Origin: Larimichthys crocea
Taxonomy: Eukaryota > Chordata > Actinopteri > Sciaenidae
DNA length: 64,000 nt
Reading direction: 5' to 3'
NCBI RefSeq assembly: GCF_000972845.2
Contig: NC_040028.1
Location: 12,346,038 to 12,410,037, forward strand
Of this stretch, positions 8,333 to 20,095 are shown one piece after another. The translations under genes were made by a program, and so were the position numbers. The notes beneath the pieces were generated by a model. It was not told the origin of the DNA, made no database searches, and saw nothing but the letters and a program-made list of their open reading frames with translations. How positions within the stretch are numbered: the stretch's first letter is position 1; the number at the start of each line of letters is the position of its first letter.

Positions 8333-10639
8333 AGGCTTGTTGGTACATTAGTTTCCACTGTCATCACGAGTGCACCTCCACATGTTGTCAAGCACAGCAG
8401 GACAAAGAATTCCTGTGAATGAAACCAGTTTCACTTTTGAATAAATAATTTGAATGTGTGGACCAGCAGCAGAATCAGACTTAAAGCTTCTCATTCAGTT
8501 TATTGGCAGTAGATGTGAACTGCAGGGTCTGTGCTAGGGTGCTAGCATCACTAACTGGAACTTATATAATGTGAGCTTTGACCTCTGATTAGAAGGATTG
8601 TTCTGTGTTCCTACAGATACACTTCCAGCATCTTGTTTCAGTCTTTCTCATGTTTAATTTGTTTAGTGGGATATTATAGTGGCATGCGAGACTAAAAATA
8701 TGTTTTAACTTAGATCATAGCCTTTTATGGCTTGTTTGCTCCACTTCAACTTCAACCAGCTGAGAAAACAACACTGATGGAGTCAGTGAGAGCCTTCACA
8801 GTCCATGAAGCAGCCCACGGAGGCCACACCTTTGGAGACCACATCCTTCAAAGGATCAACTGAAACACAACTACTGTGACCAGCAGAGTGTGCCTCAGTG
8901 TTTATATTAAAGCTTCTGCAATCGATATTTTTATATTAACGATGAATAAAATGAGGACTGTGACGGTGTTCCGTCAGCCATGCATTTTTTATGAATGATG
9001 CTCACTTCAGATCCTTGTTTTGCTTCAACACCCCATAACTTTACTTATTTTATTCAGACTCACGAGTCTTTAGCAGCAATGAGAAAGCTCTAAAACTCCA
9101 CTGTACTACAATGATCAACACTAAACAGCAGACAGATAAAGTTAGCATAACACAGTGGAGCCAGTCGATTGTGGTTGGTGGAGACCAAAAACAGAGCTAA
9201 AATGAAGTGAATACTGGACTTAGATTCATCAAATGGACGATATGGAATACATAAAAGGAGGATCTCTCTGCTTCTGCTGGATTTGGAGATAGATTGTGCT
9301 AATATGTCAACTATATAAAATGATGATGTGTTTACAGCTTGTTTCTGCCGAGCCCAAGTAGTCCAAAAATCGTGTTTTTAAGGTTTAAAGACACTGAAAC
9401 ACACCATGCAAAACTACAGCGTTTAATGTATTAGAAATGGTGAACGATGGTCTAGATAGAAGACAGTAAAACTTCTAACAGGCCTGCCGGTCCTCAGTGT
9501 CATCTGTTTATTTAACTGTTAACTGGGTCTGTACTGCAATACATCCTCTCACTGTGTAACATGTCATCTCCACAGTCCTCTGAGTAATGTCTGCTCTTCA
9601 TTGAGACGAAGAAAAAAAAAAACGTTGTCTGCGCAGCCTCAACACTGACTCAAGTTTAAGCTTTAAGACATCAGAGGTAGGAGCAGCTGTGGGGCTAGGA
9701 GGAGGTGACCTTTGACCTCTGACCTCCCAGCAGTGAAATAACCTTTAAACTCGGTAAAAGCAAAAATGCAGAGAGCTGCAGATGTGACAACAGAGCTCCA
9801 TTCTCCTGTCCAACAACAAAACACTGCACCACATGCATGTATGTGTGTGTGTGTGTGTGTGTGTAATAGCCTCCTCATCATTAATAGAGTTAGCTTTGTC
9901 AGATCTGGGACAAAACAGAACAATAGAGCTGAAACACCAACAACACACACAGACCTGTTTCCTGTCCCATTTCTCGCAGATTTAAACAGAAAATGCACAG
10001 CTCTTCCCCTGCTGCTGCACATATGGAACATTGTTAATGGCAAAAGTTATGAAGCATGCACGTTAGCAGAAGTGAATCTGTGGTTTGATGTCATGAAGGG
10101 ACACATTTGCAATTTATCTACAATGAAATATATTGATATTTTGTGTGCGTCACTTCTCGTAGCTGCTCCTTCAGGCTTTCCTGCAAAACTAGAGACATCC
10201 CCATCAGCCTCAGCTGTACTCTGGGTCTTGTGCTAACCAGTGAATAAGATAAGATAGACTCTAATGATCCCTCACCAGGGAAATTCACTGTTATAGCATT
10301 CAATGTAAGCATGCTAAACTCAACATCAACATTGGTATCCTCATTGTTAGCACGCTTCTGACTGTGAGCATAAAGCCTCACAGAGCCAGAAGTGGACTGT
10401 AGATTCTTATTTATGTTTGTCTGGATTGAAGGTTCCCTGTAGAGTTTTTGTCCTCTAGTAGCCACCAGAGAGGTCAGGTTCTTTGCAGTTTTAGCAGTCT
10501 GTTGGGAATTCACACTTGTTTTATTAGCAAACTCCTGATGGGGCTTTAAGAAGCATTTAGATGAGAGGAAATACATTTTCATCTCAACGGTGGATCTCCA
10601 TTTGGTTTATTTTGTGCTGAAGATGCACATATGTTTGCA
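8333..10639. other. Intergenic, microsatellite only
   Basis: No exon-like coding region was found. A (GT)n run lies at 9840-9864. The segment 10238-10300 (GATAAGATAGACTCTAATGATCCC) looks like a short LINE 3'-end fragment. Confidence 0.55.
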
Positions 10640-10785
10640 CCAAGTGGCAATCTGCGTGGCCATAATGTACCCAAAAATGCAGTTCCTCAAACGTCCACTT
10701 GAGTCAGTCTCCATAAGTCCCTATGTTAAAATGTCCAACTTCACAGCAGAAATAAACATGTTTACAGCCTGGTACAAAAAACTGC
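10640..10785 (-). repeat. Dispersed repeat family R1, copy 1 (inverted, partial)
   Basis: On the minus strand it shares the diagnostic segment TTTTTTGTACCAGGCTGTAA and AACATGTTTATTTCTGCTGT with copies near 18.3, 25.6 and 34.4 kb. No protein is encoded. I do not recognise a named family. Confidence 0.75.
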
Positions 10786-12218
10786 TGAACTTTGCTGATT
10801 TTTGGATTAGCTGGGAGGCAGGACCACCAAGATGGCAACGGCCATATGAGCAACCACACTCTGACACACTCTGATGAACATGTTTTATCCTGTTTATCGT
10901 CTGTGCAGCAGGTGACATATAGTCCTTTTACACTGTTCTCGTGGTAAACAGTAACATGTCAAGATAATGCCACAGTATGCCAACAAATGCAGGGACGGCA
11001 AGCTAGATACAAATTGGCAAATGAAACTGAATGTAATCTCTATAAACAGGTATCTGCATATAAATGTTGGATCTGCAGGCAAGGAACGAGATTTTGGCAT
11101 CACAAGCGTTCTAGCTTCCATTTTTAAGCAAATTAGCATCGACCAATCACATTTGAGTGGGATTTGTTTGCATGCACAGTCCATGTGGAGACCGAAAGAG
11201 GCTGAACACGTCAGTCGAAATACAATATTTGAAGCCGTTATATATCATGGGGCAACTACTTAGCTTTTTAAGTAATCTGCATTATTATGCAGATATCTGT
11301 TTATAGAGATTAGCATAAATGTGTGCGGGTTCCTTTACATTCTTGGATATCAAGTTGCTGATCAGACTGCAGGGGAAAGTCTTGGTCCGGATATCCTTGA
11401 TCTATTCTGTATCCGCTGGCAGCACACAGAAGTCCACCCGGTTGGCCCCAGAGGGCAACATCAGATGATGATAGGTAATGGGTTCAACGACTGCACTGAC
11501 CATAACTGATGTTTGTTTACAGGAAGTCTCCATGTTACACTTTTAATCACAGCCTCACTAATTAAGAATTCTGGACTTCCATATTGGGTTAGGGGCTGAT
11601 TGGTTAGTTGAATGCAGAGTTACCAGCGAGTGTTTCTGAGGTCATGTCAATGCTGCAGCATAAAACAACACGATTCAACAGGAAAGAATTGTGTGAATGT
11701 ACAGTCTGTGTTTGTGTGTGTTTGTGTCTGACTAGACTATCACTAAACGCCCCCTCAGTCTCTCCCACGGTCACCATGGGAACTGTGGACAGGAAGTATA
11801 AATTTAAACTCTAATTAGACATGGTATTTATGTACACACAGTGTACGTCCTGATTCATATTTCACATTTGACGTCACTGTGTGTCCAGTGTTTCTCTTTG
11901 GACTCCTGTGACTTCATCACCCAGCTCATCTAATGGAACTAGTTTGTTTCCAGCTGTGCGTATTGATACATTCCCCCTCAGGCTGTGAGTCAGCTTGTGT
12001 ATCTGTGGGGGAAATGTTTAGAAATGATTTAGTTCTGTTTATTTGAGTCCGTTCACATGAGAAACTTTAAGATTGGTTATCATAATAACTATTGTTATGA
12101 GTAAAGACACGATGAGTCATTTATTGTGGCTTTGCCTAGAACACTGTATTTGATCTGTTTTGATTTCTTTAATTGGTTTCTTTACATTTTGGTCCAAATG
12201 AACAAATTCTACTGGATG
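10786..12218. other. Intergenic, nothing recognised
   Basis: Unique-looking sequence. The open frames here are short and show no family features. Confidence 0.55.
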
Positions 12219-12680
12219 TACAGTACGAGAAACTTTGAACACATCACAAAGTGTTGTCACCTGGAATACTTTCAACAGTCTTGAAGGAGTCCTATAAATG
12301 CTGAGCACTTGTTATCTATTCCTTCGCTCGGCGGTCCAACTCATCCCAAACCATCTCTGTTGGGTTTAGGTCAGGTGATTGTCGAGGCCAGGTCATCTGA
12401 TGCAGCACTCCATCACTCTCCTTCTTGGTTTATAAGACCTTACATAGCCTGGAAGTGTGTTTTAGGTCATTGTCATATTAAAAGAAATGATGGTCCCACT
12501 ACGCTCAAACCACATGGCACGTCAGTGAAGAGTGAGTTCTTTGAATTTTGAATAAATCACCAACAGTGTCACCAGCAAAGCACCTATACCATCACACCTC
12601 CTCCTCCATACTTTATGGGGGGAACCACACATGCAGATACCATCCGTTCTGTTGTTGCTGCACGTAGTTCTCTTTTTCTT
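12219..12680 (-). pseudogene. Tc1-like transposon relic (inverted)
   Basis: It begins with a decayed terminus TACAGTACGAGAAACTTTG at 12219. It then carries transposase C-terminal sequence on the minus strand, where the plus-strand landmarks are CAACTCATCCCAAACCATCT and GGTCAGGTGATTGTCGAGGC near 12335-12392. These resemble the DDE-domain end of a fish Tc1 element. Internal deletions and stops make it nonfunctional. It is the same family as 7686-8332 by landmark similarity. Confidence 0.72.
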
Positions 12681-13868
12681 ATCTATGATCTGAAGTCTAC
12701 TTGAACTTTAGAACTGTAATGAACTTGAACTACACACTACACTATATTTTTTAAGACACCATCTATAAATCCTGATTTCCTGATGAACATTAGAAGTAAT
12801 GAGAGGAAACAACATTTTGTTTTGATAAGGATGATTATGTCATTATCTCGAGATAACAAGGTTTGTCTCCTCAACAAAATGGCATTATAGCACTGCCATT
12901 CTCAGTTTCCATAGGTTTGCAGATGTTTATTCTGTAGGGTTAGGGTTAGAAAACATCATTTGTCATTTTAAGCACTGGTTTTAGCACTAGCATCGTCTAC
13001 ATAGTCTGTATGAGATGCTGCATGTTGGGATCAATAAGAACCTAAAAACGAATTCATGCCATCATGTCTGTCCCTCTCTCTCTCTGTCTGTATCTCGGCC
13101 ACTCGCCTCTGGACAGAACAGCTGTTTTGCTCCAGAGGTATTGTGGGTCTGTGTTGCTGTGGCAATGCCTCCAGTTACGCCAGCTGTTCTTCTTCCTGAT
13201 GTCAACATCGCTACTGGCAACCACGATGAAAACAACAACAACAACAACAACATCTCTGTCGTCAACATCGCCGAGTGCGGTGAGGAGTGGAGCCTTCATT
13301 TGCATAAATACAGGATGCTCATCAGACCCGCCACTCGCTGCGCCGTTCACATGTTCCATAAAGAAAAAAAAACAGCTGCAGACAGGAAGTGACTTCACTA
13401 CAGCTCTAATCTGTGATTGGAGGTCATTGCTGCAGCTCTCACCTAACAGGAAGTCCCATTCCTGCCATTCTGTCTCACTTCCTGTTTGTTTATTTAAACC
13501 AGGAAAATAAACAGCAGAACGTGAATTCTGCAAATTATGGAGATTCTACACACACACACACACACACACACATAATGTGTGTGTGCAGCTGTCAGCTGGT
13601 TGAGAAGACTTCCTGGTTGTTTGGGAGAGAGATGAATGAACAGTAGAGAGGTTGGAGAACATTCAGCAAACTTCTCTACTGTTTACTGTTTCCAGTCATC
13701 TGTAAGATTTAACAACACAAAAAGACACAGCCTGCTGAGAGTGCAAACTAAAGACACTAAATGAAACAAAAGTCAACAACAAGCTTTATGTCTGCTGACT
13801 GTGGTTCAACAGTGTTTGCAGCATTTCTTCAACCTAAAACAAAAAATACTTTACTGGCAGAAAATGTG
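12681..13868. other. Intergenic with microsatellites
   Basis: It holds an (AAC)n run at about 13230-13251 and a (CA)n run at 13549-13572. The open frames on both strands are explained by these low-complexity tracts. No gene was seen. Confidence 0.55.
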
Positions 13869-14469
13869 TGTAGCAACAAATAATGTAATAAAGCCAATAA
13901 TGTAATGACATTTACCCAATAACGTATTAAGTTATATATGTCATTGGCTGGTTATTACATTATTGGTGTAGCATTAAAAAAATCGTTATCCAATAATGTA
14001 ATAATACATAAACAGGACTGCATTTCTTGGAAATAAAAGATAATTTTGCAGTTTTTGTGCAGTTTGCTCATCAAAAATAGATAAAGTGGATGGTATAGTC
14101 ATTCATCAAGGGTACATACTCTGCAGCACTCTCTCCCCTTAATTATGATTGTAAGAGACAATTTAGGAATTATTTGTTATTGTTATTATTTGTTTTTTAT
14201 TTAGAATATGGTTTATTTGATTAGATATGTAAATTCATAATTTAATGCATAGTGGAATATTATTTCATTCATCACTGTGAAGTGTATATGGTAGTTAGAT
14301 CACTACATGTTTGCTCAGTGTTAGATGAAAAAGACTAATCAGTCTAGTTATTACTAAGTTATTACATTATATGCATGTTATTACATTATTGGCTTTATTA
14401 CATTTAAAATGGCCAAAATTATTATGTTTTCGGCAGGTATTACATTATTGGACGTTATCGGTTGCTACA
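13869..14469. mobile_element. MITE-like element with TGTAGCAAC termini
   Basis: This is a 601-bp AT-rich block starting TGTAGCAAC and ending GTTGCTACA, a 9-bp perfect inverted pair, flanked by ATG on both sides (a possible 3-bp target duplication). Both subterminal regions carry repeated copies of CCAATAATGTAATA or its complement TATTACATTATTGG, for example near 13889, 13961, 13990, 14390 and 14440. There is no coding capacity, so it is a nonautonomous DNA element. The superfamily is undetermined. Confidence 0.65.
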
Positions 14470-16366
14470 ATGGACAGTGCTATGAATTATGAAGTTTGAG
14501 CAATAGCTAAACTGACCTGAATAATGATTGTCTGATTCTAGTTTATATAACTAAAAGCTACCATAGCCAGGCGCAGCACACTTCTGTCCACAGTGTTGAA
14601 TCAGTGTGCATGGATCTGTAGTGAGACAGACACTCAGCAAAGGTGGCAGGCTAACTAGCTTACTACATGCAGCTGTAACTAAGCCACAGAGCACTTCATG
14701 CTAACCTTTTTAATTCATAAGACCCAAGGAATAGCATATTACCTCTATAAAAACAGAACTTTACTGTTTTCACATGTGAGGCTATAGGTGTTTCCATCTT
14801 TTTCCATTTTTATGCTAAGCTAACTAGCCTCTGAGTGTAGCTACATATCTATCAGACAGACATGAGGGATGGGTTGACACCCAGCCGATATAGCAGGGGT
14901 TCACAAACTTTTCATCCCATGACCCCCAAAGCAACGGTACCAGTGATTTGCGTCTCCCACTATTCCCAGATGTCAGATGGTTTGTCCTTGTTACATGCCG
15001 TAATGTTTAGCACAATGCTAATATACCTTAATATTAATGTTGTTGCTGCTGCTGCTAATGTTGTTAATCTGCAGTAATCACATCAGGGGTCAGAGGGGTC
15101 AGAGAAAATCAAAAGGCTTTCATTTTAAATGTAACTACTTTTTTTATGTTTTGTTACAGTTATAGGTAAAATATGCCATTTCTGAAAATCATCTTGCTTG
15201 GTCCCCAACTTTGGGAACCAGCGGGATATAGTACATGATCATTGCCTACAAAGAATAAATAAAATGCACCTTCCTTTGAATGTGACAATCATGTTGTCTG
15301 TCACTTTTTAAAAAATGGCGGCTTATACCTCCAGATCAAGTTCGACTGTAAAAACATCTGGATGGCAGATGAACCCACGAGCGCGTCAGTTCTGTCAGTA
15401 TGAATGAGTATTAATAGTATATTAGTATTAAGTAATAAGTGAGTATTGAATATTTTCCATTGCCCCTTGTGAAAACATTCAGCAGGGGACTACCAAGTCT
15501 GAGCAACACAATGGCAGAGGACACATAGAGGACGTAATTTGACTGATATTTTCATCATCTGTGTGATGTGATGTTTTAATCCTTACTATAACAGCTGGGT
15601 TTTACTGACTCTTTATTTTCTTTATGTTCATGTTGACAGTAGCCGATTATTTTAAAAACGATGCATAAAAAGCACAAATTGTGAATAAAAACTGCAGGAA
15701 AGGAAGCGTCTCATGCTCAAAATGTCATGGGTCAGGACACCCAGACCTCCACCTAAGTGGTGATGTCACAATGACCCACTTTCTGACAACCAATCCAGAA
15801 GAATCAAAGGCAGGGTATGAGAGTTTCTGTGTGTGACCGTCCCTCCCTTCAGGATGTTATTTTCTCTCCGACAGAGGTGAAGGACTAAAACATGAATCTG
15901 ACAGGAGGTCAGCTTTCAGCTCTTTTATTTTGTTGTCTTTAAAGAGGAGAGGCCTCGATAGAGGTGAACTCAACGTGACGACGGGAAGAGGGAGAGCCGG
16001 AAAAGGACGAAGAGCCAACATCCGTCGTCAGGGGCAACAGGTGCCAAAAACCTCTCCGCAATGATGTCTGAGTAACTCATTGTCAAAAAAGCAAAGAGGA
16101 AGTGTGCAGTCACTGTGGTTATGAAGGTACAACCAAAACCAGCGAAAAGAGGAAGCAGCAGACAGTGTGCTGACCTTTGACCTCTGACTGTATTTTTCCA
16201 ACTGCAGAAAAACTGAAAACACACAGAAAACAAAAACTTATTACATGAAGGGTGTGTGCGTCTGTGTAGGTAGCACTGGTCATGCTAACAATGACAATGC
16301 TTGTATGGAGATGCTGTCAGCATTGTTTACCCATGCTAACGGTAGCTAAACCTTACTGATAAAAGT
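14470..16366. other. Intergenic; possible hAT-type terminus near 14.9 kb
   Basis: CAGGGGTTCACAAACTTTT at about 14894 resembles one end of nonautonomous hAT-like elements, with a related GGGAACCAG-containing end near 15215. I see no gene. A short coding-like frame at 15970-16233 (minus) has no recognisable family feature. Confidence 0.45.
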
Positions 16367-16439
16367 GGCTCAGTGGCCTAATGGATAAGGCATCAGCCTC
16401 CGGAGCTGAGGATTGTGGGTTCAAGTCCCACCTGGGTCG
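16367..16439 (+). tRNA. tRNA-Arg(CCG)-like gene
   Basis: A 73-nt cloverleaf matches vertebrate tRNA-Arg-CCG: A box TGGCCTAATGGATAAGG, anticodon CCG at 16400-16402 in loop CTCCGGA, and B box GGTTCAAGTCC. The acceptor stem pairs over 7 bp with two G-U wobbles (positions 2-71 and 4-69). The T stem is fully paired (GTGGG/CCCAC). It carries A instead of G in the T loop (TTCAAGT). No run of four or more T's follows within about 60 bp, so Pol III termination would be poor. It may be a functional gene, a recent retrocopy or a SINE precursor. Confidence 0.82.
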
Positions 16440-16675
16440 TGTGCTTCCATTTGTATCGTATTGTATCGTGAATGATTGTAATTTATAAAGGTGTCTGAAT
16501 ATGTAAAAATACTAAGTACACATAGTCCTAAATTCCATAATTAGAATAAAATTCAGTGTTGTATCTATTGAGGTCATTGTTTGAGACTCAATTCCCAACC
16601 TTTCTCGGGCATGTTTAAAGCAATTACTGTAAACTAAGATGAGACAGTGATATATGAGATCTCCATTGATAGGGA

Positions 16676-16805
16676 CAGCTGTGGCTCAGGAGGTAGAGTG
16701 GGTCGGCCACCAATCAGATGATCGGTGGTTCAATCTCCAGCTCCTCAAGTCTGCAGTGTCCTTGAGCAAGATACTCGCTTTGGATAAAAGCATCAGCTAA
16801 ATCTA
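16676..16805 (+). mobile_element. tRNA-derived SINE-like fragment
   Basis: An A-box-like GTGGCTCAGGAGGTAGAG near 16681 and a B-box-like GGTGGTTCAATCTC near 16724 give a tRNA-derived head. It ends in GGATAAAAGCATCAGCTAAA, a 3' motif seen in many fish SINEs. It is related to 33900-34115 and to the inverted copy at 26536-26835. Confidence 0.6.
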
Positions 16806-18044
16806 ATGATAATGCTAACAATGACAATACTTAAATGGTGTTCGCATTGTTTTACTATGTTCACCTTATTTTTGGTTATATATGTTGGACACATTCCATT
16901 TTTTTTTTTGGTTTGTTTGTTTTGACAGACTTACATCAACATCCTGAGGATGTGGATTGAGTGTGTGTGTGTCATGTGACAGCAATGTTGCATTCAGGTC
17001 ACCATGTGATTCCATGATTCCTGAAGGAGAGAAGGAAACTGTAGAAAGAGGTCATTTGACTGTTGAACTGCTGTTACACTGCAGTCAGTCATGGGTTTCA
17101 AGTCCTGGAGGTACATACAGGCCACCTGACAGGAAGATATGTACAAAATGACATCACATACAAATCACCAATTAGACTTTAGGTTTTTTCCCTGATGTCT
17201 TTTTCAGAGAAAAGTTAGTCCCTGAAATGCTCATCACCTCAGGACCAATGTCCCCTATTGAAAGAACACATTATTAAAGCATGCACTCACATTTTACTTT
17301 TACTCTTGGAGTATGAGTGTGAATGTCCACAGTCCATAGGGACACTGTAATCATCGCCCTCTTCATTTTGGCTATGATGTAATGGGGAAACACTGTCCAG
17401 GGACGATTAGTGGAGACCAATCTGTCAAACAGGCTGCTGAAGCTTCATTAGCTCCAGCTGAATGTTGACATGCATTTTTCAGAGAAAAGAGGGCTGGAAG
17501 TTGTCCTCTATCTCTTTCACTGGAATCTGTTGACCTCATCATACTTTACATGTGCAACAGATTAGTACAGTGAGAACTGGAGCATAGAAGAGAAGAGAAG
17601 AACTAATTTGTACAACATGTTTGGACAACATGTAGGACCATATCAGAAGGCTGATCATCATGCAGGATGCAATGACGATTTACATTTTCAGACCTTCCCT
17701 GCAGGAGGTGCTCACATTAATAACAGGTTTGAAGACATTTAAGCTGTGTTTACTTCACCTCACCCCCACACAGCTGTCCAGTCACTACGTTAACGTCCTA
17801 ACTCTGACTGACCAGAGAAGTATGAGGAAAGTCTTCAGCCATTCAACCGCCCAGTATGCAGTCCTGATGGAGTATAGTGCTGCCGTTAAACCGTCCATAC
17901 ATGATACCCAGTCAAGAGAGCAAAGTTGGTTAGAAATCTTTCCCAAGCTGTCAACAAAGAAGTTACCAAACCATGATCTCTGTCCAACTCTAATGAACTG
18001 TTTTTAGAGCCAACACCATCAGCGATAGATGGTATCAATAAAAA
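16806..18044. other. Intergenic, nothing recognised
   Basis: No coding exon, RNA gene or clear repeat was seen apart from short T and GT tracts near 16900-16960. Confidence 0.5.
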
Positions 18045-18452
18045 TGGATGTGTTATCCGTGACATCACCCACAGGTTTCTGAAGAGCCATTGTGGAGCTC
18101 AGTGTGTGATGGCTCTGGCTGTCACCATCCTGCCAGTGCTGCCTCCACCAGCTCTCAACTCATCCAAAAATGGACAAAGACGTGGAGTGTTAAGCAACCA
18201 TGCTGTTAATTATCCATAACTTTAAGCCTGAATATAATTTGTGACTTCTATAAAAACTCACCCTCAGTTCAGTTGTCATGTGACCAAAACAGTTTTTTGT
18301 ACCAGGCTGTAAACATGTTTATTTCTGCTGTGAAGTTGGACATTCGGACATGGGGACTTATGGAGACTGAATCGTTCTATAGCCAGCCTTAAATAGATGT
18401 TTGAGAAACTGCAGTTTTTGGCACTTGACAGCCACAGAGGTTGCCGCTTGAC
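18045..18452 (+). repeat. Dispersed repeat family R1, copy 2
   Basis: It contains the 5' landmark TGACATCACCCACAGGTTTC (about 18060), the middle landmark TTTTTTGTACCAGGCTGTAA (about 18293) and the 3' part GGGGACTTATGGAGACTGA followed by GAGGTTGCCGCTTG. It has no open frame of note. It is one of six related copies in the window. Confidence 0.75.
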
Positions 18453-18854
18453 CTAACCCTAACACTGACAAATGATTCAGGAGGGCGGTTACAAATGAGG
18501 CATAGTTGCGTAATTTGGGGGATTTGTTTGGAGTTGACTGCAGTTGAACTTCATGCCACAGACAAACCCACGACATTTCAAGTCAAGCTATCTGAAGTGA
18601 CCACAGCTGGACAGTCCTGGAATGTGCCAGGAACATTTCATTCATTTCCAAACGATGTCTCTTCCTTGGCGTGGACCGTTTTTCCGTGATGTACTACAGC
18701 CGGCGGGCGTCACATGACACCATGTGTCAAAACATAATGAGACACGTTTTACACATCAGGAGAAAGAGCTCCACTTCCTGCAGAGTCTGTTAATGAATCA
18801 TCAACAGCTGGAAACCACTCAGAAAGCTGTGGGAGACAATACGGCTCTTAATGT

Positions 18855-18923
<69 letters not shown>

Positions 18924-19307
18924 GAGTTAATGCCTCAGTAAGACATCACACTGCAGTCTCTGTCTTAATGCTGACATCACGCTTTTCCATCCCGAATAAG
19001 GCTTTAAGGATGAATGAATGAAGGAGGACGTCGCAGTCGATGAAAGCAAGAAGAATGGATTCATTTTGTTCCCTTACAGGTTTTCACAGTGTGTCACTTC
19101 TCCCAATTTCACCCCGCAACACACTCACACAGACACTTCAGTGTGTGATGGCGCTGACGGGGCATTATTCTGTCACTTCATTAATAATCTGCATTAACTG
19201 TAATCTGCATCCACCTGCACGTCACCTGTTACAATGAGAAAACGAGCGCGTCACACTGGTTTATAATGTTTCACCTCGTTCTGATGGAGGATGTCTCACA
19301 CACACAT

Positions 19308-19349
<42 letters not shown>

Positions 19350-19866
19350 GAGCTTCATTAGGGAGGATATTAGTGTGAACCCACATTACACACCCACACC
19401 CACTACAGGAGGTTACTGATATGAAGCCAACAGCTGGATCTCTCACACACACACACACACACAGAGTCAGATCTTTCCGGTTTGGCAGGAGACCACAGTG
19501 AGACAAGGTCGTGTGTGTGTGTGTGTAGTTGTCAGAGATAAGCATGTCAGGGCCACAGAGAGATAAAATTCAGGATGAAGTCCCCCTCCACACACACACA
19601 TACTCACACACACACACACACGCGTTCTGGCTCTAACGGCCGTTTGAGCCAATCAGATGGTGTCTCAGCCTTCAGCTCGTTACCAGACTAGCAGTTTCCC
19701 TCCAGGAGCAGCAGGGAGAATTTTAACTGCAGCTCATTAACATAATTAATTGACACTCATTAGCTTATTGAAACTGCAGGTTAACCGACAGGACAAAGTT
19801 ATCAGAGCTCTGTACTGACATGGCAGAAGAGTTCATTTAACACTGCACACACAAACAAACATGTAA
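18453..19866. repeat. Microsatellite-rich intergenic stretch
   Basis: A long (GT)n runs at 18856-18921, with (CA)n at 19311-19346 and shorter CA/GT tracts at 19443-19461, 19511-19526 and 19591-19620. The open frames here are products of these repeats. No gene was seen. Confidence 0.7.
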
Positions 19867-20095
19867 ACATCCATCCATCCATTTTCTAACCGCTGATCCT
19901 CATCAGGGTCACAATGGGGCTGGAGCCAATCCCAGATGACTTACGCAGGGTACATTGAAACAAACAACCATTCACAGTAACATACACACCTACAGGCAAT
20001 TTAGAGTTACCTATTAACTGCATGTGTTTGGACTGTGGTAGGAAGCCGGAGTACCCGCAGAGAACCTATGCCCCAGCCGAGTAACCTGTGCCAAC
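19867..20095 (+). repeat. Teleost dispersed repeat starting CATCCATCCATCCATTTTCT
   Basis: It starts with (CATC)n then TTTTCTAACCGCTGATCC, followed by GGGGCTGGAGCCAATCCCAG, CAATTTAGAGTTACC and GGAGTACCCGCAGAGAA. These are the landmarks of a very common fish interspersed repeat. A short inverted relative occurs at about 26310-26425 (GGATGGATGG end). Confidence 0.65.

Noticed and set aside
9766..10236. 156-codon plus-strand open frame
   Set aside because: It crosses a (GT)n tract (CVCVCVC), has no domain, and its composition matches the surrounding noncoding DNA.
13015..13533. Several overlapping frames on both strands
   Set aside because: They are driven by the (AAC)n and other low-complexity tracts. 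Four mutually overlapping frames cannot all be real, and none has family features.
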